From Rhizobium sp. S152 (GTDB lineage Bacteria > Pseudomonadota > Alphaproteobacteria > Rhizobiales > Rhizobiaceae): DNA of 64,000 nt. The notes beneath the pieces were generated by a model that had not been told where the DNA came from, did not search any database, and saw only the letters and a list, made by a program, of their open reading frames with translations. The stretch is taken from contig NZ_JAUDRZ010000008.1 of assembly GCF_030380735.1 (NCBI RefSeq), forward strand, positions 434,001-498,000. The letters are read 5' to 3'. Positions 34,634-43,673 of the stretch are shown piece after piece. Numbering within the stretch: the stretch's first letter is position 1; each line of letters begins with the position of its first letter. The position numbers were made by a program, and so were the translations under genes.

Positions 34634-35893
34634 ATGAGTAAAGACAAGCTCACGATCATCCCGGCCTCCGCGCCGCTGTCCGGCCGCGCCGTGCCTCCCG
34701 GCTCGAAGTCGATCACCAACCGCGCGCTGCTGCTCGCCGGTCTCGCCAAGGGTACCAGCCGGCTGACCGGCGCGCTGAAGAGCGACGACACGCGCTATAT
34801 GGCCGACGCCCTGCGCGCCATGGGCGTGACGGTGGATGAGCCCGATGCGACGACCTTCGTCGTCACCGGCACCGGCGAGCTCAAGGCGCCCGCAGCATCG
34901 CTCTTCCTCGGCAATGCCGGCACCGCGACCCGCTTTCTCACGGCAGCGCTGGCGCTCGGCCATGGCCGCTATGTCGTCGATGGCGACGAGCATATGCGCA
35001 AGCGGCCGATCAAGCCGCTGGTCGATGCCCTGAAATCGCTTGGTGTCGCCATCGAGGCGCCTACCGGCTGCCCGCCCGTCACCATCGACGCATCAGGCAG
35101 CTTCACCAAGAACAAGGTCGTCATCGATGCCGGCCTATCGAGCCAGTATGTCTCCGCCCTGCAGATGGCGGCGGCCTGCGGTTCCGAGCCGTTCACCATC
35201 GAGCTTGCCGGTGCAGATATCGGCGCGCGCGGCTATATCGACCTGACGCTATCAGCCATGCGCGCCTTCGGCGCCAAGGTCAGCCAGCCGACACCGTCCT
35301 CCTGGGTCATCGAGCCGACCGGTTACACCGCCACCGATTTCGTCGTCGAGCCGGATGCCTCCGCCGCCACCTATCTCTGGGCCGCCGAAGTGCTGACCAA
35401 GGGCACGATCGACCTCGGCGTCGCCAATGAGGATTTCACCCAGCCGGACGCGAAAGCCTACGACGTCATCCGGCAGTTCCCGCATCTTCCCGCCGAAATC
35501 GACGGCTCGCAGATGCAGGATGCGGTGCCGACCATCGCCGTGCTGGCCGCCTTCAACGAGACGCCGGTGCGCTTCGTCGGCATCGCCAATCTGCGCGTCA
35601 AGGAATGCGATCGCATCCACGCCGTCTCGACCGGCCTCAACAACATCCGCGCAGGCTTGGCGACCGAGGATGGCGACGACCTGATCGTCGCCTCCGATCC
35701 GGCACTATCAGGCCAGCATCTGCCGGCTGATATCGACACCTTTGCCGATCACCGCATCGCCATGAGCTTCGCTCTGGCCGGCCTGAAGATCGATGGCATC
35801 ACCATTCTCGACCCGGATTGCGTCGGCAAGACCTTCCCGTCCTACTGGCGGATGCTGGCCGGGCTCGGCGTGGAGTATGCGGACGAGGACTGA
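34634..35893 (+). CDS. aroA: 3-phosphoshikimate 1-carboxyvinyltransferase (class I-like EPSP synthase)
   Basis: Makes 5-enolpyruvylshikimate 3-phosphate in the shikimate pathway. Length is 419 residues. Catalytic elements are all present: PGSKSITNRALLLAGL, LGNAGTATRFLTAAL, HMRKRPIKPLVDAL, MQDAVPTIA, RVKECDRIHAV, TFADHRIAMSF and CVGKTFPSYW. They align with class I AroA. The usual Pro after NAGTAMR is replaced by Phe. Rhizobia normally carry a class II AroA next to cmk-rpsA, so this is probably a second, acquired copy. I start at 34634, with AAGG upstream. Confidence 0.9.
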   Translation: MSKDKLTIIPASAPLSGRAVPPGSKSITNRALLLAGLAKGTSRLTGALKSDDTRYMADALRAMGVTVDEPDATTFVVTGTGELKAPAASLFLGNAGTATRFLTAALALGHGRYVVDGDEHMRKRPIKPLVDALKSLGVAIEAPTGCPPVTIDASGSFTKNKVVIDAGLSSQYVSALQMAAACGSEPFTIELAGADIGARGYIDLTLSAMRAFGAKVSQPTPSSWVIEPTGYTATDFVVEPDASAATYLWAAEVLTKGTIDLGVANEDFTQPDAKAYDVIRQFPHLPAEIDGSQMQDAVPTIAVLAAFNETPVRFVGIANLRVKECDRIHAVSTGLNNIRAGLATEDGDDLIVASDPALSGQHLPADIDTFADHRIAMSFALAGLKIDGITILDPDCVGKTFPSYWRMLAGLGVEYADED

Positions 35894-35933
35894 GACGATA
35901 AAGGGCGGCTGAGGCCGCTTGTGGGGGAATGAG

Positions 35934-37883
35934 ATGATCCGGCGGCTTTTCGGCCTTTGCTTTGCACTGTTCCTGATGGCCGCCGCAGGCCCGTCGCTCG
36001 CGGCCGAGATCATCAATTCCTACGTTTCCGACATCGCGCTGGAAAAGAACGGCATGATGACGGTGTCGGAGACGATCACCGTCAATGCCGAGGGCAACCA
36101 GATCCGCCGCGGCATCTTCCGCGATTTTCCGCTGACCCAAAAGAACGCCGACGGCCGCACCATCCGCGTCGATTTCGACGTCGTCTCGGTCAAGCGCGAC
36201 GGCCATGACGAACCCTGGCGCACGGAAACCATCACCAACGGCATCCGCATCTATGCCGGCTCCGCCGATGTTATGCTGAACTACGGTCGCCACCAATATG
36301 TCTTCACCTACCGCACCGGCCGCCAGATCCGCTATTTCGACGATCACGACGAACTCTACTGGAACGTCACCGGCAATGGCTGGATCTTCCCGATCCAGTC
36401 GGTCCAGGCAAACGTCACGCTTCCCCCGGGCGTAAGCGCAACCGACACCGCCTTCTTCACCGGCCCGCAAGGGGCGGCCGGGGAAGACGCCCGCGCCAGC
36501 GTCAGCGGCAGCCGTGCCACCTTCGCCACTACCGCGCCGCTCGGCACGAACGAGGGGCTGACCATCGCCATCAAGATGCCGAAGGGCTCGATCGATCCGC
36601 CATCCGGCAGCGATGCGAACCGCTGGTGGCTGAGCGACAATCGCGACTACCTCATCGGCTTCGGCGGCCTCATCCTGGTTTTCCTCTACTACACTCGCTC
36701 CTGGCTGAAGGTTGGCCGCGATCCCCAGCGCGGCGTCGTCGTCCCGCGCTGGGATGCGCCCGATGGCATCTCGCCGGCGCTGGTCAACTACATCGACAAT
36801 CGCGGCTTTTCCGGCCAGGGCTGGACGGCGCTGTCGGCCACGGCACTCAATCTCGCGGTGCGCGGCTTCGTCGTGCTTGAGGACCTGAAGAACTCGATCA
36901 TCATCCGTCGCACGGACAAGTCCGTGACCGGCGCGAAACTGGAAGCCGGAGAGGCGAGCCTGCTCAACGCCGTCGGCGCCAAGGGTTCGCTCACCATCGA
37001 CAAGTCCAATGGCGAGCGCGTCAAATCGGTCGGCGAGAAGTTCCGCTCCGCCATCGAGCGCGAGCATCGCGGCAAGTATTATAATTCCAACGCCGGCTAC
37101 ACGATCGGCGGCGTTGTCCTCAGCGTCGTCTGCCTGATTGTGCTCTTCGTCTTCGGTTCGCTGGAGCCTGAGACGATCGTGGCGATGGTGGTGCCGATCG
37201 TCGTTACCGTGTTCATCTCCGTCTTCGTCGGCGGTTTCGCGAAGTCGCTGCGTCCCGGAAAGCCACTCGGCAGCAAGATCATGGCGGTGGTGTCGATCGC
37301 CATCGCCGTCTTCGTCGGCTTCAGTATGTTCGCGACGCTGCTCATGTCCTTGCTGTCGTCGCTGATGGAGATCCACGAAACGCCGATGCTCTTCGCGGTC
37401 GGCGGCATCGTGCTTTTGAACATCCTCTATGTCTTCATCATGGGTGCGCCGACGCCGCTCGGCTCGAAGATGATGGATGGTATCGATGGCCTGCGGCAAT
37501 ATCTGACGCTGGCCGAAAAGGACCGGATGAACATGGCCGGTGTCCCGGAGATGTCGCCGCAGCATTTCGAAAAACTGCTGCCCTATGCGGTCGCCCTCGG
37601 TGTCGAAAAGCCGTGGAGCCGCACCTTCGAGACCTGGCTTGCCGCGGCCGCCGCAGGCGTCGCGGGTGCCGCCGCCTATCAGCCCGGCTGGTATTCCGGC
37701 AACTTCGGCGGCGGCAACTTCTCCGACCGCATCGGCGGCTTCTCCTCCTCGATGGCCTCGACCATCGCCTCGACGCTCCCGAGCCCGCCACCCAGCTCGT
37801 CCTCCGCCTTCGGCGGCAGCAGCGGCGGCGGTGGCGGTTTCTCCGGCGGCGGCGGCGGTGGTGGCGGTGGAGGCGGCTGGTAG
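35934..37883 (+). CDS. DUF2207 membrane protein with Gly-rich tail
   Basis: The 649-residue envelope protein has a signal sequence ([20 protein letters not shown] ...). A DUF2207 extracytoplasmic domain follows ([20 protein letters not shown] and [20 protein letters not shown]). Membrane helices lie near 242-258, at about 390-430 and at about 450-505, and the tail is Gly/Ser-rich and ends GGGGGGW. I start at ATG 35934 with GGGGAATGAG upstream; a TTG at 35919 is less likely. DUF2207 and LemA genes often adjoin. Function unknown. Confidence 0.9.
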   Translation: MIRRLFGLCFALFLMAAAGPSLAAEIINSYVSDIALEKNGMMTVSETITVNAEGNQIRRGIFRDFPLTQKNADGRTIRVDFDVVSVKRDGHDEPWRTETITNGIRIYAGSADVMLNYGRHQYVFTYRTGRQIRYFDDHDELYWNVTGNGWIFPIQSVQANVTLPPGVSATDTAFFTGPQGAAGEDARASVSGSRATFATTAPLGTNEGLTIAIKMPKGSIDPPSGSDANRWWLSDNRDYLIGFGGLILVFLYYTRSWLKVGRDPQRGVVVPRWDAPDGISPALVNYIDNRGFSGQGWTALSATALNLAVRGFVVLEDLKNSIIIRRTDKSVTGAKLEAGEASLLNAVGAKGSLTIDKSNGERVKSVGEKFRSAIEREHRGKYYNSNAGYTIGGVVLSVVCLIVLFVFGSLEPETIVAMVVPIVVTVFISVFVGGFAKSLRPGKPLGSKIMAVVSIAIAVFVGFSMFATLLMSLLSSLMEIHETPMLFAVGGIVLLNILYVFIMGAPTPLGSKMMDGIDGLRQYLTLAEKDRMNMAGVPEMSPQHFEKLLPYAVALGVEKPWSRTFETWLAAAAAGVAGAAAYQPGWYSGNFGGGNFSDRIGGFSSSMASTIASTLPSPPPSSSSAFGGSSGGGGGFSGGGGGGGGGGGW

Positions 37884-37948
37884 CCTTTGAGCTTGACCTT
37901 TGGCCGCTCTGCCCTTAACCGCCACTCACAAACTGGAAAGGGACGGGC

Positions 37949-39220
37949 ATGAAGGTTCTGTTGATCGGATCGGGCGGACGCGAGCACGCATTGGCCTGGA
38001 AGCTGGCGCAATCGCCCGAACTCACCAAGCTCTATGCCGCCCCCGGCAATCCCGGCATCGCCGAACACGCGACGCTCGTCCCCGTCAACACCGAGGACAA
38101 CGACGCCGTCGTCGCCTTCTGCAAGGACAATGCGATCGATTTCGTCGTCGTCGGCCCGGAAGCCCCGCTGGTCGCGGGCGTTGCCGATCGCCTGCGCGCC
38201 GAAGGCTTCGCCGTCTTCGGTCCGTCGGCCGCCGCCGCCCAGCTCGAGGGCTCCAAGGGTTTCACCAAGGATATCTGCGCCCGCTATGATATCCCGACCG
38301 GCGCCTACCAGCGTTTCAACAATGCCCCCAAGGCCAAGGCCTATATCCGCGAGCAGGGCGCGCCGATCGTCGTCAAGGCCGATGGCCTTGCCGCCGGCAA
38401 GGGCGTGACTGTCGCGATGACCGTCGATGAGGCGCTTGCCGCCGTCGACGATTGCTTCGAGGGTGCGTTTGGCGCCGCTGGTGCCGAAGTCGTGGTCGAG
38501 GCCTACCTCGATGGTGAAGAGGCAAGCTTTTTCTGCCTCAGCGACGGCAAGCACGCGCTGGCGCTCGCCACCGCCCAGGACCACAAGCGGGTGGGCGAGG
38601 GCGACACGGGTCCGAACACCGGCGGCATGGGCGCCTATTCTCCGGCGCCTGTCATGACGCCCGAGATGGTCGAGCGCACGATGAAGGAAATCATCGAGCC
38701 CACCATGCGGGGGATGGCCGAGAGTGGCTATCCCTTCTCCGGTGTCTTCTTCGCCGGCTTGATGATTACCGCGAAAGGCCCGGAGCTGATCGAATACAAC
38801 GTCCGCTTCGGCGATCCCGAATGCCAGGTGCTGATGATGCGCCTGAAGAGCGATCTCCTGCCGATCCTCTATGCGACCGCCACCGGCACGCTGGACAAGG
38901 TCTCGGCCGAATGGAGCGCCGATCCGGCACTGACCGTCGTCATGGCCTCCAAGGGCTATCCCGGCTCCTATGACAAGAACACGCCGATCAAGTCCATCCC
39001 CGAAGCAGGCGAGGGCGCCAAGGTGTTTCATGCCGGCACAGCGCTGAAGGACGGCGCGCTGGTCGCCACCGGTGGCCGCGTGCTGAATGTCACCGCGACG
39101 GGCAAGACGGTGGGCGAGGCCCAGGCCCGCGCCTATGCCCTGCTGGACAAGGTGGAATGGGACAATGGTTTCTGCCGCCGCGATATCGGCTGGCAGGCGA
39201 TCAAGCGCGAAAAAGTCTGA
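37949..39220 (+). CDS. purD: Phosphoribosylamine-glycine ligase
   Basis: GAR synthetase, the second step of purine synthesis, 423 residues. It has an ATP-grasp fold: [96 protein letters not shown] and [14 protein letters not shown]. Length and start are as usual. It is transcribed alone in the same direction as DUF2207 (65 bp) and HPE1-like (about 106 bp). Confidence 0.97.
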   Translation: MKVLLIGSGGREHALAWKLAQSPELTKLYAAPGNPGIAEHATLVPVNTEDNDAVVAFCKDNAIDFVVVGPEAPLVAGVADRLRAEGFAVFGPSAAAAQLEGSKGFTKDICARYDIPTGAYQRFNNAPKAKAYIREQGAPIVVKADGLAAGKGVTVAMTVDEALAAVDDCFEGAFGAAGAEVVVEAYLDGEEASFFCLSDGKHALALATAQDHKRVGEGDTGPNTGGMGAYSPAPVMTPEMVERTMKEIIEPTMRGMAESGYPFSGVFFAGLMITAKGPELIEYNVRFGDPECQVLMMRLKSDLLPILYATATGTLDKVSAEWSADPALTVVMASKGYPGSYDKNTPIKSIPEAGEGAKVFHAGTALKDGALVATGGRVLNVTATGKTVGEAQARAYALLDKVEWDNGFCRRDIGWQAIKREKV

Positions 39221-39326
39221 CGCGACCACGAAATCGGGTCAGTTCCCTAAATTTTTACCCTTTGCCCTGACGGGATGGAAACAAAGCTCGGTTAAACCTG
39301 TGCCCAAGGTGAGACGGAGTGGTTCC

Positions 39327-39794
39327 ATGCGTCAGGTATTTCTGGGTGTCGTCATTGCATTCGCGGCGGGTTCCGCTGCCTCGGCATCCTCGATCGAGGT
39401 GGTAGGCAAGGGCACTGCCGTTGATAGCGGCAGCATCATCACCGCCACATGCCAGACCTGCCCGCCGCTCGCCGTGATCGAGCGCAAGAAGGACTATACC
39501 GTTCCCTCGCTGCCGCAGGGCGAGCTGCAGTCGTCGCAGGTCCGCGACATCGGCGGTGAGAAGAAGCTCTATCGGACCGAAGGCTGGATGGGCGGCTCGC
39601 CGATCGTTTTCGTGACCAAGGCGCCGATTGCAACTATGACGGCATCCGCGCCTGTCATGGAGGGCGTCGACCGGATGGAGACAACATCGGTGGTCATCGG
39701 CAGCGGCGCCAAGCCCGTTGCCGCCGGCATGGCCGGCCAGGCGCCGGAACAAAAGGCGCCGCTTGACGTTTCTACCTTCAAGCTTAGGCAGTAA
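39327..39794 (+). CDS. Secreted HPE1-like domain protein
   Basis: A 155-residue secreted protein with signal peptide MRQVFLGVVIAFAAGSAASA. Conserved segments are TCQTCPPLAVIERKKDYTVP, RDIGGEKKLYRTEGWMGGSP and VVIGSGAKPVAAG. Rhizobial proteins with this pattern are often labelled 'plant virulence effector HPE1-like', from which the name is taken; the role is not shown. I start at ATG 39327. The strong hairpin and T-tract just downstream indicate that it is the end of a transcript. Confidence 0.6.
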   Translation: MRQVFLGVVIAFAAGSAASASSIEVVGKGTAVDSGSIITATCQTCPPLAVIERKKDYTVPSLPQGELQSSQVRDIGGEKKLYRTEGWMGGSPIVFVTKAPIATMTASAPVMEGVDRMETTSVVIGSGAKPVAAGMAGQAPEQKAPLDVSTFKLRQ

Positions 39795-39862
39795 GTTTCA
39801 CAGTTCCCTGCCCCATCCGCCCAAGTTTCTGGTCGGTCGGGTTCCACCAAAGGTGGATAAAA

Positions 39863-39895
39863 TGCGTCCCTGAAGAGAAGCAGGGGCGCATTTTT
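39863..39895 (+). terminator. Intrinsic terminator after HPE1-like gene
   Basis: The arms TGCGTCCCTG (39863-39872) and CAGGGGCGCA (39881-39890), with one G-T wobble, are followed by TTTTTCTTTC. Confidence 0.85.
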
Positions 39896-40105
39896 CTTTC
39901 GAACTCAAGAACACTTCCTAATTTAAGCATCACATGAACATCTAGATCGTGGTTAAACCTTTCTTAGAATAAAGCTACCATTTCTAGCCTCGACCGGTAG
40001 CCGCATGTCGATTTCGCAGCAGTAGCAGCGGGTGGCCAATCAGCCCTCGCATACGTGGTAGGACGCCACGCCGGATATCCCAACCGAGCTCCGTTGCGAG
40101 GCACA

Positions 40106-41923
40106 ATGAAGAATTTGAAGATTTCCCGGCAGCTTTCGCTGCTGGTGGCAGGATTGATGGTGGCATTCTGCATCGCCTCCTACCTGCAGATCAGTGCATC
40201 CACCACCGCGATCTACAATGAGCGCTACGATATGCTGCGCACCCAGGCGGAATCGGGAATATCGCTGTTGCAGCAGTATTACGACCGCGAAAAGTCGGGA
40301 GAACTCACACGTGATCAGGCGCAGGCCCAGGCCTTCAAGGCGCTCAGCAACCTTCGCTTCGAGCCGGACGGCTATTTTATCGGTTACGACAACGATGTGG
40401 TCTTGCGTGTTCACTATGACGGCGCGAAGCTGAACAAGAGCAGCAAGGGCGTGCCTGATAGTCAGGGCAAGATGTACCGCGACGAGATCGTCAAGGTCGG
40501 CAAGGCCGGCGGCGGCATCGTCGATTTCTACGGCCCGAAGCCCGGCCAGCCGGCCGACGTCCTTGTTCGCAAGGTGGTCTATGCCAAGTCGTTCGAACCC
40601 TGGCAGATCGCCATCGCCACCGGCGTTTATCTCGACGATCTAGATGCCGAGGTGCGGTCAACGATCCTCAAGGCGATTTCCGCCGGCATCGTCGTCCTGC
40701 TCTTTGGCACCGCCGCCGCGGTCTATGTCGTACGCAGCATCTCGACGCCGCTCACCCGCATCCACGACGCCCTGCGCGCCGTTGCCGACGAGAATGTCAC
40801 CGTCACCATCCCGCACACCGAGATGAACAACGAAATCGGCATGATGGCGAAGGCGACACAGGCGCTTCAGGAAAAGGTCCGCGAGCGCCACGCCATGTCC
40901 GAGCGCGAAACCGCGCAGCAGATGGCGCTGGACGGCGAACGCGAAAACAGCCAGCGTCTGCAGCGTGACGAAGCCGCCGCGCAGACCCACGTCGTCGCCA
41001 CCATCGGCACCGCTCTGGAACAGATCGCCCGCGGCGACCTGACGGTGCGCTGCGCCGATCTCGGCCAGAAATACGCCGCCCTGCGCGACAACTTCAACGA
41101 CGCCCTGTCGCATCTTGAAGCGGCCATGGCCAAGGTCAGCTCCAAGGGTGGCGACATCGCCGTCAGCAAGGAAGAAATCCGCCGGGCTTCCAACGACCTC
41201 TCGCAGCGCACCGAGCGCCAGGCCGCCAGCCTGGAGGAAACCTCGGCGGCCCTCGACGAGCTCACCGTGGCTGTCCGCCAGACCGCCGAAGGCGCGCATG
41301 AGGCAAGCAAGCGCGTCCAGGAAGTCAGCTCGGAGGCCACCCGCAGCGACCAGGTCGTCACTCAGGCGATCGAGGCGATGAGCGGCATCGAGAACTCGTC
41401 CAACGAGATCGGCAAGATCATAGGCGTGATCGACGATATCGCCTTCCAGACGAACCTCCTGGCGCTGAACGCCGGTGTCGAGGCTGCGCGCGCCGGCGAG
41501 TCCGGCAAGGGCTTCGCCGTCGTCGCCCAGGAAGTCCGGGAACTGGCGCAGCGCTCGGCCGCCGCCGCCAAGGAGATCAAGGACCAGATCGCCCGCTCGT
41601 CCGGTCAGGTCGATCACGGTGTCCGTCTCGTCGGCGAGGCCGGTGCCGCGCTGAAGCGCATCTCCGACCAGATCAAGTCGGCGAGCGAGATCGTCGCGAA
41701 GATCGCCCACAGCGCTTCCGAACAGGACACGACGTTGCGCTCGATATCGTCTTCGATGAACCAGCTCGACGCCGCCACCCAGCAGAATGCCGCCATGGCG
41801 GAGGAAACCACGGCATCGGCGGAATCGCTCGCCAGCGACACCGACGAACTGCTGAACCTCATCCACGGCTTCCGCGTCGGCTCCGGCCACCAAGGCTCGA
41901 TGCAGACCCGCCGCGCGGCCTGA
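40106..41923 (+). CDS. Methyl-accepting chemotaxis protein with Cache-type sensor
   Basis: A 605-residue inner-membrane chemoreceptor. An N-terminal helix ([20 protein letters not shown]) leads to a single-Cache periplasmic domain ([38 protein letters not shown]). A second helix ([19 protein letters not shown]) is followed by a HAMP region. The signalling domain has the hairpin tip [21 protein letters not shown] and [20 protein letters not shown]. Ligand unknown; single-Cache receptors often bind organic acids. I start at 40106 ([11 protein letters not shown]). A near-CtrA motif lies upstream. Confidence 0.94.
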   Translation: MKNLKISRQLSLLVAGLMVAFCIASYLQISASTTAIYNERYDMLRTQAESGISLLQQYYDREKSGELTRDQAQAQAFKALSNLRFEPDGYFIGYDNDVVLRVHYDGAKLNKSSKGVPDSQGKMYRDEIVKVGKAGGGIVDFYGPKPGQPADVLVRKVVYAKSFEPWQIAIATGVYLDDLDAEVRSTILKAISAGIVVLLFGTAAAVYVVRSISTPLTRIHDALRAVADENVTVTIPHTEMNNEIGMMAKATQALQEKVRERHAMSERETAQQMALDGERENSQRLQRDEAAAQTHVVATIGTALEQIARGDLTVRCADLGQKYAALRDNFNDALSHLEAAMAKVSSKGGDIAVSKEEIRRASNDLSQRTERQAASLEETSAALDELTVAVRQTAEGAHEASKRVQEVSSEATRSDQVVTQAIEAMSGIENSSNEIGKIIGVIDDIAFQTNLLALNAGVEAARAGESGKGFAVVAQEVRELAQRSAAAAKEIKDQIARSSGQVDHGVRLVGEAGAALKRISDQIKSASEIVAKIAHSASEQDTTLRSISSSMNQLDAATQQNAAMAEETTASAESLASDTDELLNLIHGFRVGSGHQGSMQTRRAA

Positions 41924-41951
41924 GCGGTCGAGCAAGGAATGACAACGAAAG

Positions 41952-41984
41952 CCGCCGGAGCGATCCGGCGGCCGTTTGCTTTTC
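41952..41984 (+). terminator. Intrinsic terminator after the chemoreceptor
   Basis: The stem GCCGCCGGA-GCGA-TCCGGCGGC (41952-41973) is followed by CGTTTGCTTTT. Confidence 0.85.
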
Positions 41985-42108
41985 AGCGTGCAACTTTGGG
42001 TGACCTACAGTTCGACCTGCTGATTTGCCAACGGCGCCTGCAGCGACGGCAATGGACACTTGGCGACCTTTTAAACCCGCGCCGCTGAACTCCTGGCGGC
42101 GTGCTTAG

Positions 42109-42244
42109 ATCCTCGGCACGACGGCCGAGGATGACGTCGCGGATGGATTTCCGATGCAGAAACAGATGGTTGGTATTCGCTAGCTCGCACTTCTCTGTGC
42201 CGTCACGCCACCCTCGACGTCATGCTCGGTCTTGTGCCGAGCAT
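42109..42244. repeat. RIME-like palindromic intergenic element
   Basis: This falls within the 391-bp gap between the chemoreceptor and the DUF523 gene. It has two hairpins about 90 bp apart: ATCCTCGG/CCGAGGAT (42109-42132) and ATGCTCGG/CCGAGCAT (42222-42244). The GATGACG and CGTCAT flanks are those of Rhizobium intergenic mosaic elements. The rest of the gap shows nothing I can name. Confidence 0.65.
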
Positions 42245-42314
42245 CTGCCAACAGCTCCACTTGCTCGACGTGAGTGGACCTTGCGAAGTGCTCCAAACAT
42301 ACCCGGCGGTGGCG

Positions 42315-42800
42315 TCAATCCCAGATCACCTCCACAAGCCGATCCACTTCCCGGTCCGAATAGACCGCGACGCCCGCCCGCCGCAGCAGCGCCGCCGTCA
42401 CGCCAGCCCCATCGCGTCTGCTGCCGCTAAACGAACCGTCGTAGATGAAGCCAGAGCCACACGAAGGGCTGCCATCGATCAGCAGGGCGTAGCGGCAACC
42501 GGTCTCCGTGGCGAGCTTCAGGGCGTTTTCCGCCGCGATCACGAAGGCATCCGTCACGTCGCCGCCCGACACCTCGACGACGCGCGCCGTACCCTCAAGC
42601 ACGTCCTCGCCTCCTGCACCATCGGCGATTTCCGCCGGCGGCCGCGGCACCGGCATGCCGGCCGACATCTCCGGACAGATCGTCACCAGCCGTCCCTCCG
42701 CCCGCCAGCGCTCAAGAACAGGATGCACGAGCGGCTTTGCCCTGCCGTCATAGCGAACGGCATGGCCCATGAGGCAGGCGCTGACGAGAATCTTCTGCAT
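42315..42800 (-). CDS. DUF523 domain protein
   Basis: A 161-residue cytoplasmic protein. It contains the DUF523 pattern MQKILVSACLMGHAVRYDG, VTICPEMSAGMPVPRPPAEI and ALLIDGSPSCGSGFIYDGSF. Cysteines at about 9, 42 and 116 are conserved in this family and may bind metal. The function of DUF523 is not known. It has no conserved operon partner here; the broken antitoxin upstream on the same strand is unrelated. Confidence 0.88.
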   Translation of the reverse strand: MQKILVSACLMGHAVRYDGRAKPLVHPVLERWRAEGRLVTICPEMSAGMPVPRPPAEIADGAGGEDVLEGTARVVEVSGGDVTDAFVIAAENALKLATETGCRYALLIDGSPSCGSGFIYDGSFSGSRRDGAGVTAALLRRAGVAVYSDREVDRLVEVIWD

Positions 42801-42838
42801 GGATTGGGAATAGCGCGCCCGATGTGATAGTGCCAGCC

Positions 42839-43129
42839 TCAGGCGGCAGCGACGGCGAGATGCACGCCGGTTTCCTCCTGAAGCCGACGGATCACGCCGA
42901 AGAGATTGTCGGCGCGCGGATTGCCTTTCGGCCCGAACATCCGCATCAGGCTCTTGGCCGGTGTATCGGTGAGTTCGCCAAGCTTCTCGAAGCCGATCGT
43001 GGCATTGATGAAATCGCGCAGTACGGCTTTGCCGGTCTCGACATCACCGGACAGAAGCAGTTCCACGGCATCCGTCAGCAGCGCCGCCCGGAAGGCCGCA
43101 TCATCGGTTGCGCGGGCTTTGATGGTTTC
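42839..43129 (-). pseudogene. Truncated antitoxin-like helix-turn-helix gene
   Basis: The surviving frame reads ETIKARATDDAAFRAALLTD, then the C-terminal part MELLLSGDVETGKAVLRDF, VGF-like ATIGFEKLGELTDTPAKSLM and MFGPKGNPRADNLFGVI. This is the pattern of a HigA-like antitoxin or small HTH regulator. A stop codon (TAG, 43130-43132) directly precedes the conserved ETIKAR, so the usual first ten or so residues are lost. A GTG at 43066 could make a 75-residue remnant. No toxin gene lies beside it, so I consider it a decayed orphan. Confidence 0.6.
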
Positions 43130-43226
43130 CTAACGCTTGCGCCCAGCCCCGCAACATGATCATGAAAACCCCACATCTGTCGCCATTTGAAAGCCCCACC
43201 ATGCAGACCACCGAGCCGAGCGCGAC

Positions 43227-43667
43227 ATGACCACCCTCGCGGCCTATGCCGGCCTCTTCGCCATCTCGTTGATTGCCGCGACTATCCTGCCGGCGCAGTC
43301 GGAAGCCGGCCTCGTCGCGCTCATTCTCTCCGGGCAATATTCCACGTTGCTGCTGGTCGCAGTCGCCAGCGTCGGCAATGTCCTCGGTTCGCTGATCAAC
43401 TGGCTGCTCGGCATAGGCATCGAGCGCTTTCGCGACAGGCGGTGGTTTCCGGTGGGGGAGGCGGCGCTCGATCGGGCGCAGCGCTGGTATCGGCGTTATG
43501 GAAAATGGTCGCTGCTGGCAAGCTGGCTGCCCGTCGTCGGCGATCCCATCACCGTTGTCGCCGGCGTCATGCGCGAGCCGCTGCCGGTCTTTCTGCTTCT
43601 GGTGACGATCGCCAAGACCGCGCGTTACGCGATCCTGGCGGTGATCACGCTGGGCATCGTCGGCTGA
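43227..43667 (+). CDS. YqaA-like small inner-membrane protein (DedA/SNARE-associated fold)
   Basis: A 146-residue polytopic protein. Helices are AAYAGLFAISLIAATILPAQ, LLLVAVASVGNVLGSLINWL and, at the C-terminus, LLLVTIAKTARYAILAVITL. The central RRYGKWSLLASWLPVVGDPI resembles the conserved part of YqaA/DedA-like proteins. It is small compared with full DedA proteins. It converges with glyS, 6 bp away. Confidence 0.75.
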   Translation: MTTLAAYAGLFAISLIAATILPAQSEAGLVALILSGQYSTLLLVAVASVGNVLGSLINWLLGIGIERFRDRRWFPVGEAALDRAQRWYRRYGKWSLLASWLPVVGDPITVVAGVMREPLPVFLLLVTIAKTARYAILAVITLGIVG

Positions 43668-43673
43668 TACAGA

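Noticed and set aside
37790..37882. Glycine-rich repetitive DNA at the end of the DUF2207 gene considered as a repeat element
   Set aside because: It encodes the in-frame Gly/Ser tail of the protein, as is common in this family.
39953..39967. TTAA-N7-TTAG near-CtrA box before the chemoreceptor
   Set aside because: One mismatch in a short A/T motif is expected by chance often; kept only as a remark.
42222..42827. 201-codon frame over the RIME-like element
   Set aside because: Frame is generated by the palindromic repeat and the antisense of the DUF523 gene.
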